A stretch of DNA of 64,000 bases from Taeniopygia guttata. Its lineage: Eukaryota; Chordata; Aves; Passeriformes; Estrildidae. The stretch is from the NCBI RefSeq assembly GCF_048771995.1, contig NC_133024.1:88878501-88942500 (forward strand), given 5' to 3'. A program made the position numbers and the translations under genes. The notes below the pieces were generated by a model, which was not told where the DNA came from, ran no database searches, and saw nothing but the letters and a program-made list of their open reading frames with translations. Position 1 is the first letter of the stretch, and every line of letters begins with the position of its first letter. Shown one piece after another: positions 12,301 to 23,895 of this stretch.

Positions 12301-15300
12301 GATAATAACTGCTGGGTCATCCACAAAGGGCAGCTCAAAGGAGCAGAGGTTGAAAATAGAAACAAGACTAAATGGAGACCAACCTGCCTGACACAAACAA
12401 AGAGGGGAAGAAAACCTGTTTGGTCTGTTCAGATCAACATGTGGTGGCTTTGAAATCCAAGCAAACCTAAGCATCCCCCATTGGACCACCTGTTTAAACA
12501 GAACAGGAAGCTTTCAATTTTTTTCAGTTTGGAAAGGATTTTATCATGCAGGAAGCAAGTACAATTCACAATGAATGAGTTATTTCGATTACTCCTTGAG
12601 AAAGTAATAGCCCTGTACCTCTCAATTTTATCATTTTTTTAAAAGCCCAAATTAAAAAGTAATCTGTTTTAGAGTATTACACTGGAATAGCACTTGATAA
12701 ATTTCTGACAGAGATTTCTGAAAAGGTCTGTACTGAGTTAATGTCTTTATGTTCCTAATAGGTGCAATTCAGATTGGGCATAGATTTCTAACCATAAACA
12801 TCTGGTGAAATGTTTTATTAGATCCCCATCCTGCCAGTTGCATTTATTATATTTATATTGTATTTGATCCTTGTCATTTCATATTATACAACAGATAATC
12901 TTGGAACACATTTCTGTATTCTCTGTCCATGCACAAATCCTTACTTTGTGGGTAGTAGATTATGCTACTCACTTGGTTTTGTCTTAGGGCCATTGAAAAA
13001 AAAGAAGCGGGGTTTCCTGCTGTCCTCCTTGTTTCACTGTTTAAACTGAGACATTGAAATCCAAACATTGTATAGCATACCTGATATTGTCTACCTGGTT
13101 TTGACATGCTTATTGGCATTTGTGTCTAATAATAATGGTGCCTGAAGGTATCTAAATTTTTCACGTTTGCCTACATGTTTTTACGTATTCTTTGGCTAAG
13201 CTACTAATGCAGTACCGTTGAATCTTTTTATTCCATATGGGTTTTTTTTTTTTCAGTGAAAGCTTGAACTGTAGCTGAACTTATGTAAGCTGTGATAAAA
13301 TTCAAATACCTTAAAATCAATTTAATTTGATCAATGTAGTGAACTTTGCTCTTTAATATTTGGACTTGATTATCTTAAGGGGCTTTCCCAGCGTAAATGA
13401 TTTTATGATTCTATGAAATACACATCATGAAGGAAAAGGCTTATGTTTTTGTTCAAAAACCTCATGTTTTTGTTGAACTTCTTTATAAATTGCAAAGACT
13501 TCTGCCCCTGGGTGTTCTTCGTATACCAATCTCCACCCTTTGCTATGCTGGGTCGTTCTGACAGGAAATGTAGGGTGAGGAAGACATCAAATAGGTTTGG
13601 GAAAAATCCTTCTCCCCTCCTGCTGGCCAAAGCTGTTTGTTAGCTAATTTCCTGCTCAGAATGTGTTTGGTTGCCTCAGTTTCAGTAGTTTGTCAAAATT
13701 CAGACATCTCTTGTGATGTAAATGGGTGACAGAAAATGCCTTACACTCTCAGCAGTACTGGAGAAATGGTCTGCTATTAACACTCCATGCTAACTAGTAG
13801 GTGAATTAAGGTGGGTGGATGTAATGCCTAGCACATGTAGCTCATGGTCTGGTTTTTTTTTGCTCAGCCCAGTATGTTTTCCTACCTAATTTTATCTGGA
13901 AACACACCAGGCTGTTGCAGCATTTATGTTAAGTGCAAGTTCCTCATCCCTCTTTCTATTTGCAGTTTGAAGGGAGGAAGTACTGTGAACATGATTTTCA
14001 AATGCTTTTTGCCCCTTGCTGCCATCAATGTGGTAAGTTTTAAGGTGAAATACTTCACACTGATCACAAATGGGAGTGTCACTGGGGGAAGATGTGCTGC
14101 CAGATCTGTTTTCTGGGAGGTGATTATGTTCAGCTGAGTATCTGAACTTCAGGAATGAGCTAGACTTCAGAGAAATTGGGGAGTTGCTTTTTCTAAAGGT
14201 CATAAACCAGTAGGATTTAAAAATAAAATTTGCATTCTTTTAGTAAATAATTTAGCTGTTGAGCCAATGATCCAATTAACAGACTATTAATAAACTCCTG
14301 ATTATATACACCATTATGTATAATACTCCTGATTATTTATATCTGTACGTCTCTGTGTGCTGACATTTGTCCCTTCTCATGTAGCTAAAACCATGCAACA
14401 AGACTTTGTCATCTGCTTTGACTCTTTTAACCCACCTGTGGTGTCCTACTTCACAGAAATTGAGACAATATTCATCATCTAGTGTTATAATCAAGTGACG
14501 GTCAGCTGGGCCCCGGCTGATTTTTTGGAAACCAGTGTCTAATGTCCATCCTACATGATACTGAGGGCTGCTTTTTATTTGCCACTGTTGATGCTTGTGC
14601 ATCGGCTGTGCTGTAATCACTTGCATGTTTTCTTTTTCCTCTGTGTGTTACACATTTTGCTGGGCCAGAGCTGGGACGTTACTATTTGACTATTCCCTAA
14701 ACTGCTCTGGAAGCCCTTGTGTTTCTTTGGCACCTTTGGCAAGGTGCTGAAGCTTAAATTTATCTCAGTAAGGCCTTTCCTTTTGTGGAGGGAGGTATTG
14801 AACACCAAGGGAGAGGGAAGCAGATGCTACGGAACTATGAATTTAAGGCTGCAGATGTGAACAAGCAGAGGAAGAGGAAGAGGAAGAAATGAGTTGGTGG
14901 CAATTTGTGAGGAGCTATGCTGCCTATCTCCAGGATTTCTCCTGCACAGTTGCCACAGTTCCAGCTTCTCCTGTCCTCTTTCCTGGTATTGCCAGCTCCC
15001 TTAAAACGTCATCAAAGTCCTCCTCAGAGCTGGGCTTTTCCACTGCTTGTACTTAATAAACACAGACAAAGTCAATGGGGCTGTTGTCAGTGATGAGGCC
15101 TTGAGCATTCCTGACATATCTGGACTCCATCAGATTTGTTCTTGAAAAGCCATGACTTTATGAGAATGCTAGTCGCATGCTGGATTTTACTGTCCACACC
15201 ATTACCTGCCTGCTTGCTCCCCTTTGGCAGCTCTTGGAGTTGTTCTCCAAAGCCAGAACTCAGCCTCTGACTGACTGGGAAGCTGAGCTCCCAGCACATT

Positions 15301-18300
15301 TTGCACTGCTCAGAACCCCTGGCCACACTGTCCATCAGCATAGAAAACAATTAAGTCACATATGATGGACAATTAATGTGAGAACAATTAAGTCACATGT
15401 GCAGTACTGCATGCAAAACAATAGTTCTCACATTATTTTTTTAATGCCTTATGGGACAGGACTCCTTGTGGTAGGTCAGAAGTTGTCTGTGTTGGATTTA
15501 CTGTTCTGCAGCTTCACTGCACCTTTGCATTTGGACTCCATGGGAGTTTTTTTGCAGGAAGTCCACAGCCACCCAAGCTCAGTTCTGTTGTACCTTGAGT
15601 ATAGAATACCTTCAAGGCTTGGTCCTAGTGGAGTAGAAACCTCTGCTATGTACATGGCAAGTTTAAATTGTCATACTCTTAAAGAAAAGAAGGAGAAAAA
15701 TTATTGGAACACAAGAAATCCCTTCTTATATTAAGTACTCCATACATTTCTTAACACCTTGAGGACCGTGAAGGGACCAAATGAGGATTATTGCAGAGAG
15801 AAGGTGGAGTGTGCATGTCGAAGGACTTGTATGTAAATAGCAGAAGGTCCTCTATCAGCAAAAAATGTTTTCTTTTAACCCATAACAAAAAACAACCCCA
15901 AATTTCCAGGGTTTGAAATCAGAACTGTGATATTGAAAGCAATGTGTCCTACCAGATTTTGGGGTAAGGAAAGGAATGATGATTGTAGTCATTGTAGGGA
16001 TTCATTTGTGAGTTACTTTTAAGTTTGTCTAGTATGGTGTTTTACATCCTGGTGTTGTGTTTCTTACAGGTGAGTTCATTATTGGTCGTGTTATTAAAGC
16101 CATGAACAATAGCTGGCATCCAGACTGCTTCTGCTGTGATATCTGCCAAGCAGTATTGGCTGATATTGGATTTGTCAAGAATGCTGGCAGGTAAATCTCC
16201 ACTCTTCCTTCTGTTAACTGACCATAAATTAAATGAACTAATAGTGGGACTGAGACGTTTTGGTTCCTGAGGCTTTCCAGCTCGAATGGAGCAACTGAAG
16301 CATTGTGACATGGTCTAATCATGCATCACAAAACCACAAGATCTTAAAATATTTACATTTTGCCTGCTTCAAAACCAAGTTTCATGGCAAACATTTTCTT
16401 TACCCAGTGACCTTTTGGGGTCATTGTTATATGTAATAATAGAGAAAACTTTCAGATACAGAAGCATTGTATTTTTTTTAATAAAAATATTTACTTTCTT
16501 TTTCCGACTTGGTTCTCCAATTTTAGTCTAGTTTGGAACCATATTTAATAATAATTGCTTAATGTTCAGTAGGACCCCTCAAAGATAGGATATTTTTGCC
16601 AGCTGTGATCAAAAGAATGTTTTACAAGTGGATTATATGGCCATTGGTTTCTTATGTATAATACAATATACAGAATTTCTACAGAAGTAGGATCTGTGTG
16701 CTCATAAAGCTTCTAAATGTTTAAGATTTTGAAAGTAAAACATTCATCAGTGAGACTCCCTAAGAAACCTTGTTTTCTGTGTTTCAATACAGCTTTAGCT
16801 CAGATGAAGAAATGATACTCCTGTGGTGACAGAAAATTAGAATGATCACCCTGAGCTTGGGCAATCATTTTGGTACTTTGAACTTCATTTGCCTCAGCAA
16901 GGAAGTTGTTTTAACAAGACTCAAAAAAGAGCTGATTGAAATGAGGTTCTGAGAGGTTTTTGGTTTGTATTTTGCACTGTAGTACCTGGTAGCAATACTT
17001 ACCTCTCTTTTTTTATGCCATTTCAGACATCTCTGCCGTCCTTGCCATAACAAGGAAAAAGCCAGAGGCCTGGGAAAGTACATTTGCCAGAAGTGTCATG
17101 CTATTATTGATGAACAGCCTCTCATATTCAAAAACGATCCTTACCACCCTGATCATTTCAACTGTGCAAACTGCGGGTAACCTGAGTTCTGCAAAGGGAA
17201 ACAGGAAAATGCTGGGCTTATTTGCTCCATCAATTTAAAGGGAAATCTTGTCCTGTACAACTGATAAGAGGGGGTGGGATTTGGATGTCTTGTGGCCAGG
17301 TGTGTGTTACTGCTTTTGGCTTGGTGGGGTTCAAACAACAGCTGACCTGCTGGGGACTAAAGAAAGATTGGACTCTACAGGACAAGGTGGTACCTTACAA
17401 AATACAAAGTATTGACACAGATACCATTTCTATAGTAGTGAAATGATAGCTCACCATTCTGCTAGAAGGGGAAGAGAAGTGGTTCTCTTCTGTTGCTTGA
17501 ATAACTATCTTGCCTATGATTTTTTTTTTTTAGTTCAACAGCATCCAAACTTTGTTCTCTCTTCTGCAACACATGAAACTGCACATTTCTACATTCTGCA
17601 CTGATGCAGAGATGTAGGATGAGCATTGGAGCATGGAGAATTGTAGGACATAGCATGGATTCTTAGTTTATTTCTGCTGCAAAGGAAGCTACTATTTCAG
17701 TGCCACAGCAAAGACTGATTTGAATAACAGTATGTTATATCAGTGGCAACCAGTTGAGAGTATTTGTGATTACAGTCACTTTTAAGATTTAGCTGTTCTC
17801 AGTATCTAACCATGCAAATTACTAAAAAGTAGAGTTTATAAGATTCTGCAATGGGAAATGAATAAACCTAGCTCATGTGTGTCTGTAATTCTCATTCTCT
17901 GATGTTTGGTACAAGGAAAATGTAACTAGATATAGAGGACTACATTTTACTTTCAGTTGAAGTTATGCAAATCTAAAATAAACTGGTGATAAGTGCCAGA
18001 ATATAAACCAAACATGTGCAGCTTTCACACGCAGAATTGTGCTGCTTAAGCAGAATGACAATAGGTCAGTAGCTGTTTCCAGAGAGACTTGGTGCACCTC
18101 GCTTTGCAGCCTGGTCTCAGCTTACTGAGATCAGAGGTGAACTGTGTTGAACTGTGTTATATTTGATGCTGCTGCTTTACTGTAGTATAAATATAATTTC
18201 TAAAACAAATGCTAATTTTCTTTTTTCACTTCACTTATCACTTGAGAGTAGAAACTCTCAAAAATTGACATTTTTGAGTGTCTTTTTTCATACTCTCAAT

Positions 18301-21300
18301 TCATTAACTTCTGAACAGGAAGGAACTTACTGCTGATGCTCGTGAGCTGAAAGGAGAACTCTACTGCTTACCCTGCCACGACAAAATGGGTGTCCCCATC
18401 TGTGGGGCATGCAGGAGACCAATTGAAGGCCGTGTGGTGAATGCTATGGGCAAACAATGGCATGTGGAGGTAAACATCAGATGCTATAGGATCTCTCTTA
18501 CAAATGTAAACCTTAGCATATTTATCTGTGATTTTGCTGTTCAATTTCAATGAAAGGATTCTCAAAGTTTGCAGCAATGATTATAAATGCCTTCTCCAAA
18601 TCCCTCTTCAAACTTATTGTGGCCGGTCTTCCACTGTGAAATAGGAGATTACTTGCCACCTTACAGAGGAGCTTTGACTGTGAAACTAAAATCAGTAATT
18701 CAAAGGAAGCCGAGCAAGATCCTTACAAAATAAAATTTCAAAGTTCAAAGCAGTACATGTGGAAAAGCAGTCAAATCTGTGGCAACCATGTTACTAGGCA
18801 TCATAAAACCCCTAGGTACATATTTCTTGAATAGTTCATGTGAGACTTTATATTTCAAGGCCACATACAAGATTTAGTTCCACATCTTCCATTTTAATTA
18901 GATAAATTGTTTATTCCTTCTGTTGTTTTGAAAGTCTCCTCTAGGAAATGCTTTCTTCACAAGGGTGTAATGATAATGCAGATTATTTAATAACTCTTAA
19001 TTCTGTTCATTGATAAAAATTGAGACTCCATTGCTTGATTTTGCTTTGTATCTTTAGGATTGAAATGTTGAAAACATGAAAATAAATATTATTTTAATGA
19101 TCTAAATGTGGAAACAAAAGGTTTATCTCTGCTTTTCAAGATGGCTTAGTAGACATCAGCCATGTTCAAGTAGTGGACATAGTTTGCTTTCCAGAAGAAA
19201 ATAACATTACTTTCAAAAGATAAAAAATGTATTGTAATTTTCTTTGTAGCATTTTGTTTGTGCAAAATGTGAAAAACCATTCCTGGGTCATCGTCATTAT
19301 GAGAGAAAAGGTCTGGCATATTGTGAAACCCACTACAATCAGGTAAGGTTGCATATTTTTAAAATGGCATTAATTGGTAAACTCACAAATAGGTTTTATC
19401 AGATAGAGATGGAAAATCATGGACATTCTTCTGTTTTGTTAAAGGCACCTCTGGGTGTAATGGCAATTAGTATATGTTCTGTTGTGTTTAATTTATACAG
19501 GTTTCCCTATTCACCTGTGTGGCATTAAAAAAGAAAACTGCATGTATTTCACAAAGGCTGGCCAGGACAATCAGTATCAAGTTGTTCTTCAAGCTTAGTG
19601 GTACTTAAGTAGAGCTGTTACGGGGCTTTGACGTGTCTGTGGATCAGAGCAGCTAATGACAACTAATCTCTCCTAAGAATTAAAGAAGATTTGCCACTCA
19701 CTACCTGCGTTTGGAGGCCCCAGTGAGTGGCATGGGTTTCCCTGCAGCTGCTGCTCTAAGACACTGTGTGTTGATATATGCTATTGCTCAGTCATTAGGC
19801 TGATAAAGACTTGCAAGACTAAATTTGTCAGAAGACACCCTCTAGTGACTGCTTGCATTTATGTAGAAGTTACATGTGGCAGCACCACCCCTCTACAGAT
19901 GCCCTTGGATGGGGAGTCCACCCCATGATGCATAGACATATTTTTCTTTGGAAGCCATCTGTGTCATGTCACATTCACCTCCCTTGCCTACATAAATACA
20001 TGAGGAGGGGTTACACCTGGGAGTTGTATGGCATCTGCTAATTACAGATGGATTCTTAATTGGTCATTAGTGATGAAGGGCAGATGATTGGTGCTGGCAC
20101 ATGTGCAGACTGTAAATGCTGTGACGTTCACAGTAATAGTGTTGCAGCTAGGATGGGCCAGGTATGTACACCAGTCAAGAGCTGTCTGTAGAGTGGATGT
20201 CTTTTCCAAGGTTAACTACTACAGTAAAAAAAACATACATGAAGCTTTTGGCACTTCTTGTTATATTATGGACAAATGTTAAGCCTGGAAAAAGAATTAT
20301 TATTTTTTGTCTGAAATTTTCCTTTTTTAATAACGATAGAATTTTCTTACAGTTACAGTAATACATTGTTTTAGTCATGCATGTTAGTCTAAATGTCACA
20401 TTTTCTGGTTAGTAACCATATGTATATGACACCAACTGCTGTATTTCAAATCTTCGGGATTAGAGAAATCTTGAAACAAAACAAAATCGTACTTACAGAG
20501 AATCAAAGGTAGATAAATGTTTTCATCTTTAATATTAGTAAGACTTCTTGTGATGAGATGATGCAAAATGTACTTGGAAAATCAGACCAGACTTGCCAGC
20601 ATTCTCTTTATTTCACTGGAACAAACAGGAAAGCAATTGTGCCCATCAGCTGAAACAGTTATTTTGCTAGTTTGATAAGCTACCTTCAACAAAATCATTA
20701 TATTAAAAATGTATTACTTCTCTTTCCTCTTCAGCTATTTGGTGATGTTTGTTTCCATTGCAACCGTGTGATTGAAGGAGATGGTAAGCACTTCCCTGTT
20801 TCCTTAAGGTTCCTTTTTGATGGAAGTTCTCTTTAAAAGTGAAAGTAAGGGGGAAGCAGCCTGGTTTTCATTAAAACAAAAACAGATGTTCTCTTGGCCA
20901 GAAATTAAATTAGAAGGGATTAGTCAGAGACCAAATGGTAGGAAAACCTACCATCATTTCATGATGGTAGAAGACCATCCCATGGCCAAAGAAAGCTGTG
21001 AAACCCCTTAGTGATATGTAGAGGCCAGAGATGCTGGAAGATGCTCAGAAGTGGCTTCCTGCCACAACACCTTCAAAAAACAACACATGCAAGGGTAAGA
21101 AGGAGCATACAGGCATCTCCACAAATGAATTGGTGGATCATGAGCCAAATTTGAAAAAATATTTAGATACTGAAAGACATAGGTGGGCACTGTTAGGAAT
21201 TTTTTTTTAATGCCTTATTCACATTATCCTGGAGATATTTACCTATCTATTGCAAGCACCTGTCTTGAAAATCTAGGCTTATGATAATGTCACAAAACCA

Positions 21301-23895
21301 GGAATGATAAGACTTGGAAACATATGTCCTGAAAAGGCAGAACTGCAAGTAATTTGTTTGTTTTGTTATTTTTTGCTTGGGTTTTTGGGGAGAAGGGGGT
21401 GGGTTTGAGTTTGGGGGGTTTTTTGGTTTTTTGTTTGGTTTTTTTTTTTTTTTTGATAACTAGCTCTGATAAAATGCTGAAAGCAAATTATTCTTCCTGA
21501 AATAATGTAACATTATGTGCCTATTTACCCATCCAAAGTAAATACTATATTAGCCTCATCTAAGCCAAAGGCATTAGCAAAGTAGGAGGAAGCTTCTAAC
21601 ATTCAGAAAGTGACACAAACTAGTTTATAGTCATGTAACTATAGGGTAAGACATAGATTCTGTAGATGTGCCTTCCCTGCATTTTCTGGACCACACTATG
21701 CCTTCAGAATGACAATCGAAAATGCTTTAGAGGAACGAGTCCTCATTTTCAGGAAAATTCTACAGAAATGAGCAGAAATTGAACTTTTCTGATAACTACA
21801 TCTCTGTATGATTCTAACATTTCACCATATAGTCCAACACCCGTATTGTAAGTTTTGGTCTCTGGACTGAAAATAATACAGTATACACGAATTTCTCTTT
21901 TCTGTGTATGTCTTCAATTGCATTTATTCTTTCATTTTTGCACACAAATTTTGAGTCAGCTGTCACAAATTTGGCATCCAGTATTGTTCTCTGTTGGGTG
22001 AAACAAATATCTGTAGCAGCAGTTTTCCAGGAGGGTGTTTATGACTGCATTACTGAGGATGCTTGGGAGCAAAGACTTTCACCTGTCTAGTATTATGCTG
22101 GAAAGTAGTGGAATAACTGTGTATCTGTGGACATGCTTGCCCCATAGTGCAGGAAAAACCCTCTGAGTGACAATGCTTTGATACTCCTTATTATTGACAA
22201 AATACTGTGAGAAAAACATTGAGAGATCGAGTGAGAAAAACATGGTAAGAAAAATATTGTCCCGCATTCTCTTAGGAAAATTTTGGCAGGGGAAACTGAA
22301 AAGCTGTACTGAAAGAGAGAAAGAACAGGAACTGGATTTACCTACAGAACAAATAGGAAATCATTTGTTTCTCTTCAAAGCAAAGGTAGTGCTGATTTAC
22401 CAGCAGTGTCCGACTGCTGGCCTCACATTATTTACTTCAGCTGGGCAAGTGCAACTGTTGATTGCAGTGCAGTCTGAACTGGATCTGAGAAATAAAACTG
22501 TATGAAAACATAAACACAATTGTGCTGGATTGCTCTTCAGCTGGAAGCATTTCCTGATTAAGTTGGAACCTAGCCTCACAGAACCATTGCCTGAGATCAG
22601 CTGGATATGAGATGAAGTGGAAGGGAAAAATAGGAGACAGAAATAGGTTAAGCTGGTCTTGCCTCAGGGACAGCTGTATCAATGCTTCACAGTCCTGCTC
22701 ATTACACTCTAAAATGTGCCTCGTCAGTCTGGCCATGTTATTATGGTCCTTAATACTTGATACAAGAATCAATGACTGTTCTTCACATCTCATGAATACA
22801 TAAACTTAAAATTTTTGTAATCACTTTTTATTGGTAAGGCTAATGATTTCTTTTTTCCCATCTCCCTAGTTGTGTCTGCTCTGAATAAGGCATGGTGTGT
22901 GAACTGTTTCGCTTGTTCAACTTGCAACACTAAGTTAACCCTCAAGTAAGTTTATGGATAAGTGTGATGTCTTCAACACATACCAGTGATTCTCTTCAAA
23001 GTGTAGGTGTTGCTGTAGTGTAGCTGTTACTATATGAAAAACATGTAAGCAGCATCAAAGGAATAAATGTCTCTTTCTTCCTCTTGCTCCACTTGGTACT
23101 TCCCATCTCTTTCGGCTGTCTCCTCAGGTCTTCCTTCAGTTAGTCTTCCTAACTCTTCTCCTTTTCCATCCTTTATTTTTTCTTGTTTAACTCTAAAGGG
23201 ATAAGTTTGTTGAAATTGATCTAAAACCTGTCTGCAAACACTGTTACGAGAAAATGCCAGATGAATTTAAGCGACGACTTGCCAAACGGGAACGTGATGC
23301 AAAGGAGAAAGAGAAGCAGAAAAAGAAAAAGCCAATCTGTTTGTAAACTTCTTTTCCTTCTCACCGTCACCTCTGCTCCTTTCTTCTGTGGTTAGTCCTA
23401 AGGATGGTTTTTTTTTTGCACTTTTGCATGAACTTATGGCAGTCAAAACCAAAATATCTTTCACGCAACTGCAACTTGAAATACTAACTTGTTATTCCAT
23501 TAGCTTATGTTTAGTCTACAATTAGATTTGAAAGGCTTTCTAAATTACACAGTTAATAAATATGAGCTTTTGGGCAAAATCTGCATAACTTACTCAACAG
23601 GGTATTGTAATCACTGTTTACAGTGTATATAACTTGTAAAAGTAACTTAATGTATTTGTATAAATTGGGGGGTTAATTTTTTGCTTATGCACATTAAATA
23701 GGAGAATTTTTTTAAATTCTTTTTTTTTCACTATCTTACCTGCTAAAACTTTGTCTGTTTCTTTTGCTTTGTTGTTTTAGGAATAAATTTGTTGAGTTTG
23801 ATATGAAGCCTGTCTGCAAAAAGTGTTATGAGAAGTTTCCTCTAGAGCTGAAGAAAAGACTGAAGAAATTAGCTGAAACTTTGGGAAGGAAGTAA
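6160..23895 (+). CDS. LIMS1: LIMS1 (PINCH1), five-LIM focal adhesion adaptor, spliced gene span
   Basis: Ten coding exons: 6160-6341 (alternative N-terminus), 8548-8707, 13966-14032, 16070-16190, 17027-17176, 18319-18469, 19250-19342, 20735-20783, 22870-22945, then either 23199-23346 or 23781-23895. All phases join. The canonical start ATG at 8552 with the distal last exon gives 325 aa, the human PINCH1 length; the upstream exon makes it 387 aa. The product has no enzymatic activity. It is five tandem LIM zinc-binding domains: LIM1 about 10-62, LIM2 71-121, LIM3 135-184, LIM4 193-243, LIM5 252-303. In the family, LIM1 binds the ankyrin repeats of ILK, LIM4 binds NCK2 and LIM5 binds RSU1, linking integrins to actin at focal adhesions. 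Paired Cys/His ligands are visible in every domain, for example CERC...HEQC...CAQC in LIM1. Identity against the paralogue LIMS2 is favoured by the AETLGRK ending and by RANBP2 as downstream neighbour. Confidence 0.97.
6342..8547. other. LIMS1 intron 1
   Basis: About 2.2 kb without recognised exons. There is an AT microsatellite-like run near 8087-8125 and the polypyrimidine tract at 8522-8538 before exon 2. Nothing else supported. Confidence 0.6.
8087..8125. repeat. AT-rich simple repeat
   Basis: Imperfect TATATG/TATA runs (TATATATGTATAG, then ATATATATATGTATATAT). Low complexity only. Confidence 0.6.
8548..8707 (+). CDS. LIMS1: LIMS1 exon 2: canonical start and most of LIM1
   Basis: The acceptor GACAG follows a run of about 17 T. 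The canonical ATG lies at 8552, four bases into the exon, so transcripts can start here or read in from the upstream exon. Encodes [13 protein letters not shown], then the first LIM1 zinc module ending QFPEGLFYE. Donor GAG|GTAAGC, phase 0. The ILK-binding surface of PINCH1 is in this domain. Confidence 0.97.
10681..11050 (+). mobile_element. CR1 LINE 3' fragment, sense
   Basis: Reads the CR1 end in order: GGATGCTGGGCCTGTTCAGA, GAGAGGGGACTTCATCAATG, GGTTGCCCAGAGAGGTTGTG, AGGTTGGACCAGATGACCCC and the terminal repeat ATTCTGTGATTCTGTGA. Relatively well preserved. Confidence 0.93.
13372..13416 (+). mobile_element. CR1 LINE extreme 3' end, sense
   Basis: Only the tail: a CTTAAGG...CTTTCCCAGCGTAAA version of the CR1 end followed by TGATTTTATGATTCTATGA. 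A severely 5'-truncated insertion. Confidence 0.7.
13966..14032 (+). CDS. LIMS1: LIMS1 exon 3: end of LIM1, start of LIM2
   Basis: A 67-base exon reading [12 protein letters not shown] to CCHQC, with TTTGCAG acceptor and TG|GTAAGT donor. YCEHD supplies the last zinc ligands of LIM1; CHQC opens LIM2. Identical at every residue to the human segment as I recall it. Confidence 0.96.
15347..15401. repeat. Short direct duplication
   Basis: AACAATTAAGTCACAT occurs at 15347 and again at 15383, 36 bases apart, with similar flanks (ATATG and GTG). Looks like a local tandem duplication in intron 3. Confidence 0.7.
16070..16190 (+). CDS. LIMS1: LIMS1 exon 4: LIM2
   Basis: Reads [18 protein letters not shown], then [17 protein letters not shown] and KNAG. 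Acceptor TTACAG, donor CAG|GTAAAT. Human has ECFRCDLCQEVL here, so a few positions differ, including an extra Cys (R to C) beside the zinc ligands. Confidence 0.95.
17027..17176 (+). CDS. LIMS1: LIMS1 exon 5: end of LIM2, most of LIM3
   Basis: Reads [19 protein letters not shown], then the LIM3 ligands CQKCHAI and HFNCANCG. The exon is followed by GG|GTAACC; the split glycine codon is completed by exon 6. Confidence 0.96.
18319..18469 (+). CDS. LIMS1: LIMS1 exon 6: end of LIM3, start of LIM4
   Basis: Begins [20 protein letters not shown] and runs into [18 protein letters not shown], ending QWHVE|GTAAAC in phase 0. LIM4 is the NCK2-binding domain in the family. Confidence 0.97.
19250..19342 (+). 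CDS. LIMS1: LIMS1 exon 7: LIM4
   Basis: A 93-base exon encoding [17 protein letters not shown], then the last LIM4 ligands YCETHYNQ. Acceptor TTTGTAG, donor CAG|GTAAGG, both phases 0. Confidence 0.97.
20735..20783 (+). CDS. LIMS1: LIMS1 exon 8: start of LIM5
   Basis: A 49-base exon encoding [16 protein letters not shown] plus one base of the next valine codon. Acceptor TCTTCAG, donor ATG|GTAAGC. Confidence 0.95.
21355..21456 (+). repeat. T/G-rich low-complexity tract with G-quadruplex motif
   Basis: Alternating T and G runs ending in about 20 T. Four G runs at 21379-21381, 21387-21390, 21395-21399 and 21401-21403 are separated by 5, 4 and 1 bases, which satisfies the usual G3+N1-7 quadruplex pattern. 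A further six-G run follows at 21413-21418. Confidence 0.75.
22870..22945 (+). CDS. LIMS1: LIMS1 exon 9: middle of LIM5
   Basis: Encodes [18 protein letters not shown] and NTKLTL, ending AA|GTAAGT. The split lysine codon (AA+G) is completed by G at the start of either alternative last exon, so both last exons join in frame. Confidence 0.96.
23199..23346 (+). CDS. LIMS1: LIMS1 alternative last exon A (proximal), lysine-rich tail
   Basis: Acceptor TCTAAAG, then GGATAAG and an open frame of 48 codons to TAA at 23344. It reads [19 protein letters not shown], then a very basic tail ([20 protein letters not shown]) ending PICL. It parallels the distal last exon residue by residue through VCK-CYEK, keeps the two LIM5 cysteines and uses the same splice phase, so it is a duplicated, mutually exclusive terminal exon. 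An AATAAA lies about 210 bases after its stop (23555-23560). The product would be 336 aa, or 398 aa with the alternative N-terminus. Confidence 0.85.
23555..23560 (+). terminator. LIMS1: Polyadenylation signal for LIMS1 last exon A
   Basis: AATAAA about 210 bases after the exon A stop and 220 bases before the exon B acceptor. It would let exon A be used as a terminal exon by alternative polyadenylation. Inferred from the hexamer and position only. Confidence 0.5.
23781..23895 (+). CDS. LIMS1: LIMS1 last exon B (distal), canonical C-terminus
   Basis: Acceptor GTTTTAG, then [19 protein letters not shown] and the ending [10 protein letters not shown] with TAA at 23893. This is the canonical PINCH1 C-terminus. 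The tail distinguishes it from LIMS2, which continues past this point in human. Confidence 0.97.

Larger units (their letters stand above)
8708..13965. other. LIMS1 intron 2
   Basis: A 5.3-kb intron holding CR1 pieces at 10681-11050 and 13372-13416. A weak CR1-like stretch near 9694-9730 (GAGGAGAGGCTGAGGGAG) was too short to call. The remainder is AT-rich single-copy sequence with no exon-like frame. Confidence 0.6.
14033..18318. other. LIMS1 introns 3-5 (between exons 3 and 6)
   Basis: Introns 14033-16069, 16191-17026 and 17177-18318. Single-copy AT-rich sequence. The only local structures are a short partial duplication (ACTCCTGATTAT) near 14295-14335 and the tandem copy at 15347-15401. 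No RNA gene or mobile element recognised. Confidence 0.55.
18470..22869. other. LIMS1 introns 6-8
   Basis: Introns 18470-19249, 19343-20734 and 20784-22869. Mostly single-copy. A T/G-rich low-complexity tract with a G-quadruplex motif lies at 21355-21456, and GTGAGAAAAACAT occurs twice near 22207 and 22231. No other element recognised. Confidence 0.55.
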
